Shown piece by piece: positions 24,081 to 38,334 of a stretch of DNA of 64,000 bases (positions are counted from its first letter, which is position 1; every line of letters begins with the position of its first letter). This DNA comes from Notolepis coatsorum. Its lineage: Eukaryota > Chordata > Actinopteri > Aulopiformes > Paralepididae. The position numbers and the translations under genes are program-made. The DNA lies in the NCBI GenBank assembly GCA_963971535.1, contig OZ020593.1, positions 37,537,931 to 37,601,930 of the forward strand, in the 5' to 3' direction. The notes below the pieces were generated by a model. It was not told where the DNA came from. It did not search any database and saw nothing but the letters and a program-made list of their open reading frames with translations.

Positions 24081-24865
24081 CCTTTTTGTCAAACATACTG
24101 TCAGATATTCACTGTTAACCATATAGGCTAAATTATTGACAGAAAGGCTTGCTAGCATAAAGTTAGCTTTCTGGGTCATTGTCACTGGCATCATCAACCA
24201 AGTGACAGTTGGTTGTCAAGCAGGTGCTAAGGTGGCGCAGAGGGACCTAAATAACATATTTCTTTGTATTTTAATATTGAAAATATGAATAAATGGCAAG
24301 TGGCCATGGTATAAACTGCGAGGTATGTGGTTTTTGAAAAAGAATGCACTGTATTATTCGTACATATTAGATGGAGTGTTATGTGCATATAATGTGCATA
24401 CAAATAAAAATGTTAAATAAAGTTTATTATGTGTGAAAGCATAATAAGAGGCTCTCTCACACATATATACATACACACAAACACACTCAAAAGCAGATGG
24501 ACATCAAACAGTAATCTGTTTTTATTGGATTAATTTATTCTCTCTATCTCTTTCTCTCTCCTGTGCACCCTCTCTCTCTCTCTTTCTCTCTCATTCACAC
24601 TCTCTCACACACTGAAAAGCAGATGGACATGCAGACAGTGATAAGTACTACCTCACACACTCACTCAAGCACACACACACACACACACGCACACACACTC
24701 ACTGAAGCACACACTCACTGAAGCACACACACACACACAAACACTCACTCACACAAGCACAAGCACGCACACAAACACACTCACATACCATATACATACA
24801 TCTCCCCATCATCTCTCATACACACACACACTCACATACCATAAACATATAAATCTGCCCATAAT
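24081..24865. other. No gene seen
   Basis: AT-rich intron DNA grading into scattered CA, CT and CACTCA repeats from about 24450. No mobile-element end is recognised. Confidence 0.4.
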
Positions 24866-25200
<335 letters not shown>

Positions 25201-25204
<4 letters not shown>

Positions 25205-25929
25205 CCAACAGTCCCCCGGGGCCTTTTTTGGGCGCTGTCCTAATGGGCTTTTAGACGTTGTGTTTGTCCGTGCATCTGATCGTTGTGTCAAAAGGAGCCA
25301 CGTCACCTCTCTCTCTGACCCATTTCCACGCGGCTGGCCCGCACACACAACACCAGGCTGGAACGCTCACAAAAAAAACTCTCCATAGCACCAACCCTTC
25401 TCTGTTTGGTTTCGGGGCAATGTTTATGGTTTGTTGGTGCGAGTGTCATACTTGATGGGCAGGCTTTTGTTTGGTCCTGTGAACCGGACGTTGGATGTGT
25501 GTATGTTTGTGTGTACTATGGGACTGTGGTACTTTGTATGGTACTGTCCACTTGTGTTCAGGTTCAGCGTTGCATTCAAAGGGGAAACCCACCTAAATTA
25601 AGAATTCTAATATGGTATTTCCATGGTCGAGGAACGTGCAATCGATATTTGTGAACATGAGCTGCTCTCTCCCGAAGCCAGAGACCAGGGAGGTACAGTA
25701 ACACTCAAACTTGTGACGTCACCAGGTATAACGTCTCGAGCTGCTCCATAGACAATGAATGAGAGGGAGAATTGTGTGGACCCACAGAATGTTTTGTTTC
25801 ATTATTTGTTATACCCAAATGAGAGTTGTATGCTATAGTAGTCTTCACAGTTCTGGAACAGAAAACGTACCCATATACTCAGAACACCACCCTGGGTGCT
25901 CTCAGTGTCATCTAAACCATTTCTCCACT
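25201..25929. other. No gene seen
   Basis: Unassigned intron DNA. No splice-flanked open stretch in phase with the rgs3-like exons was found here. Confidence 0.4.
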
Positions 25930-26275
25930 TAAAGGAACACGCCAACAGTTTGGGAAATTAGCTTATCGTCTTCTCCAGAGAGAGACAATTAGATAGATAC
26001 CAATTTCCTCTCTGTGCGTTCAGTAGAAAGCTATCTGGCTGCACGTTAGCCTAGCTTAGCACAATGAATGGAAGCGGACATGGCCGATTAGCCTAGGCAT
26101 TGTCCAACTAACACCTCTCCTGAAGGCTAACCGGCTATGTCCGCTTCCATTCATTGTGCTAAGCTAGGCTAACATGCAGCCAATTAGCTTTCTACTGAAT
26201 GCAGGAGGAAACTGGTATCTATCTTCTTGTCTCTCTCTGGAGAAGACGGTAAGCTAATTTCCCAAAATGATGACG
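25930..26275. mobile_element. Fold-back MITE with arms of about 150 bp
   Basis: The left arm begins TTTGGGAAATTAGCTTA and contains CTTCTCCAGAGAGAGACAA, CTAGCTTAGCACAATGAATG and GAAGCGGACAT. The right arm repeats these inverted and ends TAAGCTAATTTCCCAAAA. A family member's arm is at 4665-4803. There is no coding capacity. Confidence 0.8.
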
Positions 26276-27742
26276 TCACAAGTTGAGTTTTAGCAGTTTT
26301 GGGAGAATTGTTCATGTTCACTAATACTTTTGGACTGTTTTAGAACATAGGAATAATGTGTTTGAATTCTGAAAATGGTTCCCCTTTTGTTATGTGATGA
26401 ATTATTCCCCTGGAACTCTGCGTGACAGTGAGGAGACAGTAAAGAGGCAGTCCACACCTGGAGATGGAGTGTAATGTCTGTCTGTGAGGTTGCAAGAGGT
26501 TCAAGAGTAGCTTTTACACGTACTGTAGTTCAGCAGACCTGCATTTTCTTTTGCATTTCCATGTTAGGGAACTTTTTTACTTTTACTCCACTACATTTCA
26601 AATGATATATCCTGGTTTTAACTCGACTGCATTTACCTGAATCCTGCAGTTACATATTACTTTGAAGTAAAAGTATGTTGCACACAAAACACAAAACATT
26701 GATGATCGTGATGCAAGCCGGTCAACTTCAAGAGGAAGTCATTCCAGGACTAACAAACCACTTTGACATAAAGTACCGCATTGTACCAAATATAAGATAA
26801 AGGGGTGTCGTCTTATTTGTGAGACATGTTGTCATTATACATTAACAGATTGGACCAAACGAGTGTTCCCCAAGCGAGTCAACGTATTTCTCTCTGTATC
26901 TCCCTCTCCCTCTCACACACACACTGCAGTGACAGGTGCAAAATGGGCATACACACCTGTGGATCATCTTGGACCACCGGCTCTTGAATGAGAGGGGTCG
27001 TCTTATAATCAGGATTGTCTTATTTTCTGACCAATATGGTATATTTTAGAGTCTAAACTGGTGCTGGGTGTTTAGAGGTTAATGCACAGACCATAAGGGC
27101 ACATATACTGAATATCATATCATCACCTTTGTATTAAACACACCACACCCTACCCCACACCCAACAGTAAAACACTTATACAAACTGTACCTGGCTACAA
27201 AAAGCACAGCTAATTGATTAGTCAAGGCTAATTCATCCCATTGTGACATCATCGAGCGATAAGCAATTCTGAACAGCTTGTTTAGGCGTGTTAATCTGAA
27301 GACTCCAAATCCTGGCAAAACGGCAAGAAGTTGATTTGTCATTTTTCCCTCCAGCGCCTAAATAATACTTCAGACTGACAAATCCATAGTATGTCCCCTT
27401 TAACAAGGGTTAGGGTTAGGGTTAGGGCGATACAGATGTATCTTTCTTATCACAGACTGTACGTACATTCAATTTAATTTACTTTCATGCTTTGACTGAC
27501 ATAGAATTGCACATTTACCAAAGTACTATTCTACTATTCTCTAATGGTATTTCTACTTTTATTAACTTTTTTGTTTGTGTACTTTTGTCCGGGGGGTTTT
27601 ACTATACATCTAATCTAGAGTGTCTAATCTAGTTTTTCAGTCGCCACCAGAGGCTTTCTCACATCCTCTCTTTGTATATCCAGCCATGGCCTATGTGTAT
27701 GTTGTGCTTCCCCTTTAGATTTGGTCATCATCCATCTCTCGC
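26276..27742. other. No gene seen
   Basis: Intron DNA without recognised features, apart from the telomere-like patch at 27406-27427. Confidence 0.4.
27406..27427. repeat. Short interstitial telomere-like repeat
   Basis: Three to four consecutive GGGTTA units. Too short to suggest a chromosome fusion. Confidence 0.7.

Positions 27743-27828
<86 letters not shown>
27743..27828. repeat. (TGTC)n microsatellite
   Basis: About 86 bp of perfect TGTC tetranucleotide. Confidence 0.97.
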
Positions 27829-28093
27829 AGTCCGATTAAATGTATTCCTCTTATGTTTGGCTCTGATCGTGGGTAATGGCTATTACATGCTGCGCCCCTT
27901 AAAGGAACCTTACCGCCATGCATAAACACAGATAGAGGTGATAGACAGACACACTGACGCACATACACATGCTGACACAGGCGTATACATACCGGTGTAC
28001 GCACTCACTCACTCACTCACACACAAGCCTGCGCAAAGACATGCACTCACACACACAGCTCAGAGTGTCACTTCAGCTTATGCCTACATTGTG

Positions 28094-28216
<123 letters not shown>

Positions 28217-28965
28217 AGAGATGTATGGAGAGGGAGAGGGCGGATTAGGAGGTCAGTGGGTCTATATGTTAAATCAGGCCATACTTTAAGCTGTGAGTCC
28301 TGCTAAGGGCACTAGCTCTATTGTTCCGTCTCAGTCTAGTGGACAGTGAACAGCGCTGCAGGGAACACGCCTTAGCCAATCAATGGAGCTATTGCTTCAG
28401 CCCGACTGGTGCTTTGAACTGGGTAGTTGGTTAGTATTTTGGGTGTTAGCTAAGGAATTCAGTTCAGAGTCTTTTTTGAGACACAGGGTTTTCTTTATTG
28501 TGCGTTTTATGGTGAGGGCTCTCGCCTCATAATATGGTACATAAGATGACATAATGATGTTACTGTACATATAGTAGGTATTATGTAATTTACCTCCCAT
28601 GGGGCCTCATGGCTTTTCCTGTATGAGTTAAATATTACAGTACAAAAAAAAAGTCTTCATCTATTCATTTATGTATTTGGCATGTACAAAATGAAATCTC
28701 ATATCATGATTTTAAATATGTATGGTACATATCTAGGTATATCTTTTAGAACAGCAATTGGCACTTCTTATAATGCATGCACTATACTGCTAGCACAGCT
28801 CAGGCCTTAATGGCAAAGACAATAGGCACAATGGTATTGCAGTAAATGTGACCCAGCTGTGATGTCAGATACGTAAAATCTGAATAAATCACACTGATAA
28901 TTAAATATCACTATATCTCTGGTAGGGATGCACAAATACCACTTGTCTACAGCCAAGACCGATTG

Positions 28966-29075
28966 GCCTATCTCAAACACTGCCCTCTTTTCTTGATCCT
29001 CCAATCACAACTGCTGCTTCCCTCAGACCAACAGTCGTGATTGGAGGATCAAGAAAAGGGGGCAGGGTTTGAGAT
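28966..29075. mobile_element. Short inverted-repeat element
   Basis: TTTTCTTGATCCTCCAATCA near 28988 pairs with TGATTGGAGGATCAAGAAAA near 29038, with further pairing outward (ATCTCAAACACTGCC against GGCAGGGTTTGAGAT). It forms a stem of about 45 bp with a short loop. A related patch is at about 10197. Confidence 0.65.
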
Positions 29076-29608
29076 AAGTCAATTCAATAATGCATTGGCC
29101 GATGAGGAGAACCGATTCGATTAATTACTTTCACTTAACAATATAGACTTGACATACACCACCACGATGTGGTCACTGGACAAAACCAATTGAGACATAA
29201 TCCATTTCTCTACATTGGAGGGATCGAAAATGCTTCTGTGTAGCACAATTGCAGAAAATCAAGATTTCCGAGAAAGTGATGTCTTGATATGTTGTACATG
29301 TCCCTTGGCATCAGATTTGAGTATTGGGATAAAGTCCTCAATACCACCCCTGTTTTAGTCTGATATCCAATACCACCACCCCTGTTTTACCCTGGTATTC
29401 ACACAGACTTATGAGGGAACAACATCACAAATGGCCTAAAGATATCTCCAATATGATCATCTTTCTATGTTTCTCCACCAGACATGTACGGTAGTGAGAC
29501 GTATCGGGGATGGGCCACCAACCGCCCCTGGGGATGGGGATGAAGAGGAGGAGGAGGAGGAGGATGGAGGAGGTGGTAGAGCTGCAGCCCCCCAGCTGCC
29601 TGCTGTAC

Positions 29609-30026
29609 CTGGCTTCCGGGGTTGATGGGGGCCAGGATGATGTAGTTCTCCCCGTTGGAGGCCTTCACCCTGGTGCCTTTCATGGTGGCGTTGTGGGGGT
29701 GGTGGAGGTGGCCACGAGGGTTGCCATCCAGCTCCTCAGCTGACCCCACCCGTGCCCCCCAACCCAGGCCTTCTCCCCCGCCGGCCTCTGACCCGTTGAC
29801 CGGCAGTCTGCGGGTGGCCGCGCTGCGGTGATGGTGGGCCGGGAGAGGGGGCACGGCCGGAGGGGTCTTGCTGATGTCGGATCCCCGCTTACGGGTGGGG
29901 GGTGAGGGGGCGTCGTAGTTGGAGGCGGAGGGTTTGTAGGCGGGTCGGTGGATGAGGCCCTCGAAGCTGGGCTTGGCTGACGGGCCTGTGCGCCACACCA
30001 CCACTGTGATTTCATTGGTGCTGCTT
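29609..30026 (-). CDS. rgs3: rgs3-like exon: end of PDZ region and NYIILAP linker
   Basis: A 418-nt exon on the minus strand. The acceptor is a (CT)n tract ending CTAG/AAGCAGC, the donor CCAG/GTACAG. It begins with the third base of a codon and ends at phase 0. It encodes SSTNEITVVVWRTGPSAKPS near its start, resembling the final strand of the RGS3 PDZ domain (S.PSEIILLVWR in the form I recall) aligned without gaps. It then has a basic, Ser/Pro-rich linker (SPPTRKRGSDI, VPPLPAHHHRSAATRR), and finally NGENYIILAPINPGSQ, matching the NYIILAP.NPGSQ block of RGS3. Together with three downstream exons it gives 290 in-phase codons. The remaining PDZ exons should lie at higher coordinates; I did not find them. 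The frame stays open 40 codons past the donor, so an exon ending near 29465 is a less likely alternative. Confidence 0.8.
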
Positions 30027-30027
30027 C

Positions 30028-30028
<1 letters not shown>

Positions 30029-30084
<56 letters not shown>
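30029..30084. repeat. (GA)n microsatellite abutting a splice acceptor
   Basis: GA dinucleotide of about 56 bp on the plus strand. In the sense of the rgs3-like gene it is a pure CT tract immediately upstream of the acceptor TAG at 30027-30029. Confidence 0.95.
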
Positions 30085-30088
<4 letters not shown>

Positions 30089-31473
30089 AACAAACTGGTC
30101 TGGGACTGCGCCCAGTGGTTTTGTCCGCAAGTCGGCCACAGTAGAATCGTGCATATTACATTAACGCAGTTTGAATATTTAAGAACGTTTATTACATGGC
30201 GTTTTCACATTCGCCGAAATGCTTGCTTGTGATTGGTCAATAGCCCCCGACAGCAGTGAATTATTTTTCGATAACCACCGGTGATTATTGTTTTTCGCAG
30301 CTGGACTGGAGTAATCAAGCCCCACTGACACTGTTTCAGTGCAGCCAATCAGACACACCTGCCGGGCTGCCCGCGATAATAATAATCACTTTATTTGGGC
30401 TGACAGAGCCACAGAACAACTGCGATTTGTCAAATGAATTAGGTATATTGTTAGTAAGTTAGCCATGTAATAAGCGGGATAATGTATAGCTTTACTCGGT
30501 CATCGTCGCAAAATAATTGACCTTCACTGACGTTTAAAACACCTCGCCGAGGCGGCTCGGTATTTTAAACTACGTGTCGGTCAATTATTTTGCGACGATG
30601 ACCTCGTAGCTACACATTATCCCTTACATATTTAGCAAACAGTTATAGTATCTCTAATAGTAAAATTTCTTTCTAAAATGTCTAAAAAAGGCTGTTTGTG
30701 TGTGACTTTGGTCATTGCGTGGGGGCAGAGTTAATCTGCATGCGAATCAAGATGAGTGCTTTCGTTGGCCTCTGAGTTTCGAGCGACACCCATAAATAAC
30801 ACACATGGCCGTGTTGATATTATTGTGGAGACGCTCGCCGCAGCTGTGAACAAACTTTCAGCTTCAGGAACAGCAATTGATCCATCGGATTTAATGAACG
30901 AGTACATATTGGACTGTTAATCGTGTCGATGAGTCTGCCGTGCAACGTTCTGCTTTATTTATGGCTAAGTTGTTGACTATTGTTGACTAGTTTTTATTTA
31001 GAATGTTTGTGTGTGGTACAGCCCTGTTGGACAGTGAAAAGTAGCGTTCAAATAACGTAACTGTCACCACATGTTACGGCATCATAACCTCTTAAAATTC
31101 CGACGGCCCGCGCTCGGACGTCCCGTTGCAGCGCATCGTTTGCAAGCTAAACTGACAGATGTTTGATTGACACCCTGCTTGACCTATTACGTGCTTCCAA
31201 TCTCAGGTTATAAAACCAAACAGCCAACGAGCGTCAGTTTCAAACTTTCGTCACTTTCAAAAGACACCAGACGTATACTACATATACACAAAACGGTTTT
31301 AGAAACAAAGAAAAAATGTTGTGGTATTTGTGGTTTTACATTCAATGTATCATGAGTACAAGTTTAAATACCTACTGTACTTTGAATGTTAAATACCTAC
31401 TATCAAAGTGTATCGAAACCAGTATAGTACCTCTATTATTGTGCATGTCTTGCTATTACCAAGACAAAGAAGA
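30085..31473. other. Unassigned DNA around a palindrome
   Basis: Intron or upstream DNA of the rgs3-like gene. I recognise only the inverted repeat at 30479-30620. No PDZ exon was visible. Confidence 0.4.
30479..30620. repeat. Inverted repeat of about 60-bp arms
   Basis: GGTCATCGTCGCAAAATAAT near 30500 pairs with ATTATTTTGCGACGATGACC near 30582, and ATAATGTATAGCT with AGCTACACATTAT outside. The loop is GC-rich (CCTCGCCGAGGCGG). Probably a MITE or the joined ends of one. Confidence 0.75.
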
Positions 31474-31776
31474 CATTAACGTTAGGTTATGGCTATAACC
31501 AAGTTCTGTTAGTTAGGTGTGACGCTTGGCATCACTACTGCACTCCCTCGCGTACGTGCACGCGCACTGAATAAATTCCACAAATGTACCTTTAATACCA
31601 GTATTAGTCTGACCACACCCCTCATCAGCTTACCTTCATAAGCAGGTGTGTGGTCATCTGCTCTCCTCCTACCCAAGCTTTCACCACAAGGTGAGGTCAA
31701 GGGCTGCAGCGGCCGTCTGATGCCAAGCGTCACCCCTAACTAACAGAACTTGGTTATAGCCATAACCTAACGTTCT
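31474..31776. repeat. Inverted repeat, arms of about 60 bp
   Basis: GTTATGGCTATAACCAAGTT near 31485 is repeated inverted as AACTTGGTTATAGCCATAAC near 31749, together with GTGTGACGCTTGGCATCA and its complement. A third, direct copy of GCTTGGCATCACTACTGCAC follows at 31793. This suggests the edge of a larger element to the right. Confidence 0.8.
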
Positions 31777-34156
31777 GTTCCGTTAGGGGCTCTGCTTGGC
31801 ATCACTACTGCACAAAGGGAGGCCAAGCGGAGCCGCTGGCTGACAAATACACCCCGCTGACAGCCCCCCACAACCATCAGAACAGGGAGGGCCGAGCCCC
31901 CCCGACCCCCCCTAATGGAGGGCATCCCCCCTATTAGGGGCTTCATGAGAGGGCGACGGACCCGACCGTGCGAAGAGGCACTCAAGCAACCCAGCGCACA
32001 GGGTGAGCAGACCGTGGCTTGACCCCACGACTACACCCACGCACAACCCGCATGCCACCCGGGAACGAACGTAGGAAACAACCTCGTCACTGCCCCCAGA
32101 ATCACGGGGTCAAGGGCAAACCCAACCCCGTGGCAAGGCCGTAGCAGCGGAGCGCGAAGGAAGACCCAGACCCACCAAAAGGACTGGACTCCCTGGAATG
32201 GGGGCCCGGAGAAGTTCATGATGCCAGCATCAAGACCCCACCAGGTGGGCACCTAGTGACCCCGCCCCCCACAGACAGTATGGTCATAACACACAAAAGT
32301 TAACCAAGGAAGCAGGCAGCGCACCGGGGAAAAAGACCAGGCAACAGGCTGTCAACCCAAGCCTGGAAACTGCGGACGAGGCAGGCGCCAGAAAGGACAG
32401 CTGAAAACAGCCGCCCCGGCGGAAGGGGCGTAAACTGGCGTTGTCGCATAACCAAGCCTTCAAACAGCATGTCAGAAGCGGGATCCTTAGACCACTCGAC
32501 CCCTGACAGCTGCTCACAGAAAAAGCCCATACGATCGGCAGACGTCATGAACGTGCAGGGGCACCCTCAACCGGAGAACCGGGAGTTGACACTGCAGCAA
32601 CACACCAGAGAACCAACCACCCAGGCATCACCCCATGCAATGGTTGGTCCCATAACCCCCAGGAAAGAAACCCCAAAACACACCTGCGGCACCGCCGCAG
32701 CCCGCGTTCTGGTTTCCAACAGGGCTATCCCGGGCCTACGGGTCAACGAGCATCACCCCGGACCGGGCCCGGTGATACGGGGAGCACAGGGTCCCCAGAG
32801 GAGGTTAAAACCACCCCAACAGGCCCCTCAGCGTCAAACGCAAGAGAAGAGCGTAAAAAATGGAAGACCAGCCCCAGCACCCCGCACTCGGTATTCCCAG
32901 GAGGTCACCCAACCAAGTACCAACCAAGACCAACCCGCACAGCGGCCGAGATCCGACGAGATCGGACGCGTACAGGTCGGCACGGCCGTAAGCCATTACG
33001 ACAGTGCAGAATACAACGCACCTAACAAGGGTCCCATAACGCTCAACCCTGTGACACCCGGATCGACCCAGCATTTTTCCCCCTGAAAAAACCCCAAGTC
33101 CCTCAGGGTACCAGAACAGCAGATCTGCATCCCCAGCGGACAACGGGTGCAACTGGACTGGACCAGCGCGACCAGAACCAGTCCCGTGCCCTAATCACGC
33201 CGACCTGCCAACCCCAGGAGAAGGGGCAGATATGCGTGTTTGATCCCAACATAAAAAAGAAGGCGCCACCCAGACGTGTCGGTATGAACCGCGCCCGGTG
33301 GCCCACCCCTAGGGCATGAGACCCTTCCCCATATGTCCAGACCCATTCCGTCATCATCCCCTGACATGAACGGGAACCCATCGACAACACACAGGGTGTC
33401 GGAAGAGGAAAAAACCCCCATCCCAATTGCTCCATAAAAACGCTGTTTCACCCAAGCAATCAAGGCGCGCTAGTCAGCCAATGGCCCAAAAGCACATCCT
33501 GAGCCAGCACTATGTGTGCGTTTGGACATACCCACATCAACAACAGGTCGTTTAGACCACCATATTGAATCCCCAAGACGCCCAGGGAAACGACAAGAGG
33601 GGCGAGATGCAATCAACTCCATGAGTGAATGAATGAAAAAATTTACCCAACAGACTGCAGAAAAGGGTACAACCCAGTACGGCAATACACACAACAGGTT
33701 AAGGGGAGGCAGACCTGAGAAAGACGTTTAGTCTTGTTACCATCAGGGACTCTCATTTCCAATCCATCAAAACACATTCAACTCTTTATACAAATAAAGA
33801 AAAGGCATCACCCGTATGACCCAATCTGCACAGCTGGGAGTAAAAAACCCTGTTTTTCACATGATTTCAATCCAGTCACTCCTTTTAATCAGAGTGTAAG
33901 ACCAGACCCTCCCAGAAACACCTTCCCACATGAGACCACGGTCAAGAAAAAAAGATATGTAAACTGTGAGACACGTGACCAAAAGACTCAAGTTTGACAC
34001 ATAAACCAGGCGCAGCAGGCCTGTGAGCCCTGCGCCCAACCTCGACATCTTTAAGACACCAGCTCATGGAAGGCGTCGCCATAGCAACAACGCTACAACG
34101 GGCGGGGAAAACCTACCGGATCCTGTCATGTAACAGGAGTCTGTAGAATACCCCTT
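31777..34156. other. C-rich unrecognised region, probably a mobile element
   Basis: About 2.3 kb rich in C on the plus strand, unlike the AT-rich surroundings. Open stretches occur on both strands (for example 205 codons at 32469-33086 plus; about 110 codons at 33103-33435 minus), none with motifs I know. The left edge abuts inverted repeats and at 33653-33745 it shares about 95 bp with 57187-57280, both suggesting repetitive origin. It ends at an assembly gap. I cannot assign a family. Confidence 0.4.
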
Positions 34157-34356
34157 NNNNNNNNNNNNNNNNNNNNNNNNNNNNNNNNNNNNNNNNNNNN
34201 NNNNNNNNNNNNNNNNNNNNNNNNNNNNNNNNNNNNNNNNNNNNNNNNNNNNNNNNNNNNNNNNNNNNNNNNNNNNNNNNNNNNNNNNNNNNNNNNNNNN
34301 NNNNNNNNNNNNNNNNNNNNNNNNNNNNNNNNNNNNNNNNNNNNNNNNNNNNNNNN
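34157..34356. other. Assembly gap, 200 N
   Basis: Exactly 200 N, a placeholder length. The flanks show no obvious overlap with each other. Confidence 0.99.
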
Positions 34357-34429
34357 CAGACCCATTATGAAAGGCAAGGAAGCAGGCTGGGGGGAAAACT
34401 CCTGCTAAGTGAGAGACTCCACCAAGATA

Positions 34430-34592
<163 letters not shown>

Positions 34593-34793
34593 TGGGAGGA
34601 GGAAGGGGTGAAAAAGGAAACTCCTCTCTCACTCTATTATCCCCTCCGTCCGAGGGCCCTGTGAGGTTGCCACGGTTACGGGGACTCTTCCCTGCCTCGA
34701 AGTCTTTTATACTATAGCTCATAAAAGCACCATTCAGATGTGGGCCACAATGCTGATCCTCCCCACTCTTCTCTCTCTGTTTGTCTGTCTGTC

Positions 34794-34930
<137 letters not shown>

Positions 34931-35233
34931 CTCCTTCTCTGTCGGTCTCTCTCAAGTGCCTCTCAGTGGGAGGAGAATGTATAGAAATGTGTCTTGGCGA
35001 TACAACGGTGCAGAGACAGCGACAGACCCACAAATATCACAATATGTCAAACACACATGTCGCCGGGACAACTTCTATCCACCAGCACACACAAAAAACA
35101 TAGCAGCAGACAGCAGACTAGTAGCCTACGGTATCACTTTCCATACATATCAGTTGTACAGTATAGGATGTGGCTGCAGAGGGAAGCGATCGTAGTCCAG
35201 TACACTCTCAAAAGGACATGTTAAAGAAATACA

Positions 35234-35382
<149 letters not shown>

Positions 35383-35799
35383 TGAATTGCTTCCTAGATG
35401 TTACTTATGTGTCAGTTATGTTTTTACTTTTAACCTTTATTTATACAGGTAGGTTATTGCTAACGAATTCTCTTTTGCAATAACGACCTGTTGAATAAAT
35501 TAATTAGTTCTCAAATACATTATTTTATTTAAGTGTATAGTTAATTTATTTTTTACAGTTTTTGACATGGGGCCTCAACAATAAATGATAAATGACAATC
35601 AGAAATGTAAAGTTGCATGTTGTTATTCTAACCAGCTTAGTTCTGTTGCATTTCCAATTTATTTATTTAAATTATAAATGTATCAGGAATCGATAAGGGA
35701 ATCGATAAAGAATCGAATCGATAAGCAGAATGGATAATGGAATTGTATCGATAAAATCGTATCAATTCCCATCCCTATACGCACATGCATTATTGTGCA
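35383..35799. other. AT-rich DNA ending in a hAT-like terminus
   Basis: At 35690-35780 the repeated ATCGATAA motifs and the end CAATTCCCATCCCTA resemble a fish hAT element end. The partner end was not found. Confidence 0.35.
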
Positions 35800-36960
<1,161 letters not shown>

Positions 36961-37304
36961 TCTCCTGTGTAACCCTAGTATTCACCCTGAAGTACCCCCC
37001 CTACACACACACATCCAATAGTGGCGGTTGCCGGGGCAACAGGAATGGCTTCAAACGGGAGCCCGGGAGAGGGTTCCGTCACTTTAGAATCTCAGACCTC
37101 AGGGGATCCACAGATTGTTGGGAAAGCTAGGGGCTAACCTGGCTGGCCTTGAGCCCAGGGGAGAGGCCTTTTGTCTGTACAATAGATTAATCACATCGAG
37201 TACGAGGAGAGAGACGCACAGCAGCTGGCAACGAGACACACAGCCAGCATGACTGACACAGAGAGGGGGGGGGGGGGGTTGATGGGAAGAGTATACACTA
37301 GACA
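36961..37304. other. No gene seen
   Basis: Short non-repetitive stretch with a G run at 37264-37278. No exon signals in phase with the rgs3-like gene were found. Confidence 0.35.
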
Positions 37305-37974
37305 TGCTCTTCACTCTCTCTTCTCTCTCTCGTCACTTTTTCTCTTCACTCTCTCTTCACTCTCTTCACTCTCTCTACTTTCTCTCTCTTTCTCTCGCTG
37401 TCTTTTCTACCCTCCCTCACTGCCCCCACATTACAGTATTTGTCATTGCCCCCCTCTTTCTCTGTTTCCTTATCTCCCTCTCTCTTCTCTCTCCATCTAT
37501 ACTCAGTAGATAGTAAATTATTATAACACTACCTCTTGCATACTGCACCTCATGTGACACTGTGAATAATGTGAATATTCCTCAGCTAGTCAGATAGTAA
37601 ATTATATTGACCATATTGATCAAATTGTTTACACTGCCTGTGTTGTCTTTTACTACCTGTATACTGTGTTGTTTTACTACCTGTACCCCTCCCCCCTCCC
37701 CCCCATGCTGCTATGATGCCTGAATTTCCCCAAGGGGATCAATAAAGGAATATCTTATCTTATCTTATCTTAGACTAGAGAGATGGAGAGAGAAGAGAGA
37801 GGGAGATAAGGAAACAGAGAAAGAGGGGGGCAATGACAAATACTGTAATGTGGGGGCAGTGAGGGAGGGTAGAAAAGACAGCGAGAGAAAGAGAGAGAAA
37901 GTAGAGAGAGTGAAGAGAGTGAAGAGAGAGTGAAGAGAAAAAGTGACGAGAGAGAGAAGAGAGAGTGAAGAGCA
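37305..37974. repeat. Perfect 194-bp inverted repeat around a LINE tail
   Basis: Bases 37305-37498 are the exact reverse complement of 37781-37974. The arms are CT-rich but include complex sequence (CCCCCACATTACAGTATTTG), so the match is not just low complexity. The 282-bp spacer holds a LINE 3' end. Confidence 0.9.
37500..37770 (+). mobile_element. LINE 3' UTR and (TATCT)n tail
   Basis: It ends GAATTTCCCCAAGGGGATCA, ATAAAGGAATATCTTATCTT and further TATCT units. This small hairpin plus short tandem tail is typical of the 3' end of fish L2-type LINEs. There is no coding sequence. Confidence 0.65.
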
Positions 37975-38300
37975 GTGTTGGGACTAGCACGTTACAAAGT
38001 AACAGTAACGCCATTACTTTTGGCAGTAACTAGTACTCTAATGCATTACTTTTTAAATTCAGTAACTCAATTACCGTTACTAAATGGTTCGTTACTGCAT
38101 TATTTTTATGTATGTTACCTTTTCCTGGTAACGGTATGTAACATGCTTGTTACAGCTAGCCGGACTTCGGGGTAATTCCCTCTGTAAGGTGGTGACAGTA
38201 AACCAGGAAACCGTTCTCTTAAGGACTGGGCATTTATTTCCATTTGCAGGGTTAACAGCTCTCTATTCTTAATGTTATTGACTAACATTACACACAAATT
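37973..38300 (+). mobile_element. hAT-like element, left end
   Basis: It begins CAGTGTTGGGACTAGCACGT and continues with repeated GTTACAAAGTAACAG and GTAACTCAATTACCG motifs, a common fish hAT-type repeat. The left end coincides with the outer edge of the 194-bp inverted repeat. The right end is unclear. Confidence 0.5.
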
Positions 38301-38334
38301 AAATGCTACCTTTCTCTACCGTTTGCGCGTACAC

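Noticed and set aside
27406-27427. Interstitial telomere as evidence of chromosome fusion
   Set aside because: Only three to four units; such short runs arise by chance or repair.
32469-33086. 205-codon plus-strand ORF as a gene
   Set aside because: Proline/glutamine-rich without known motif, overlapped by open frames on the other strand, and inside a probable repeat.
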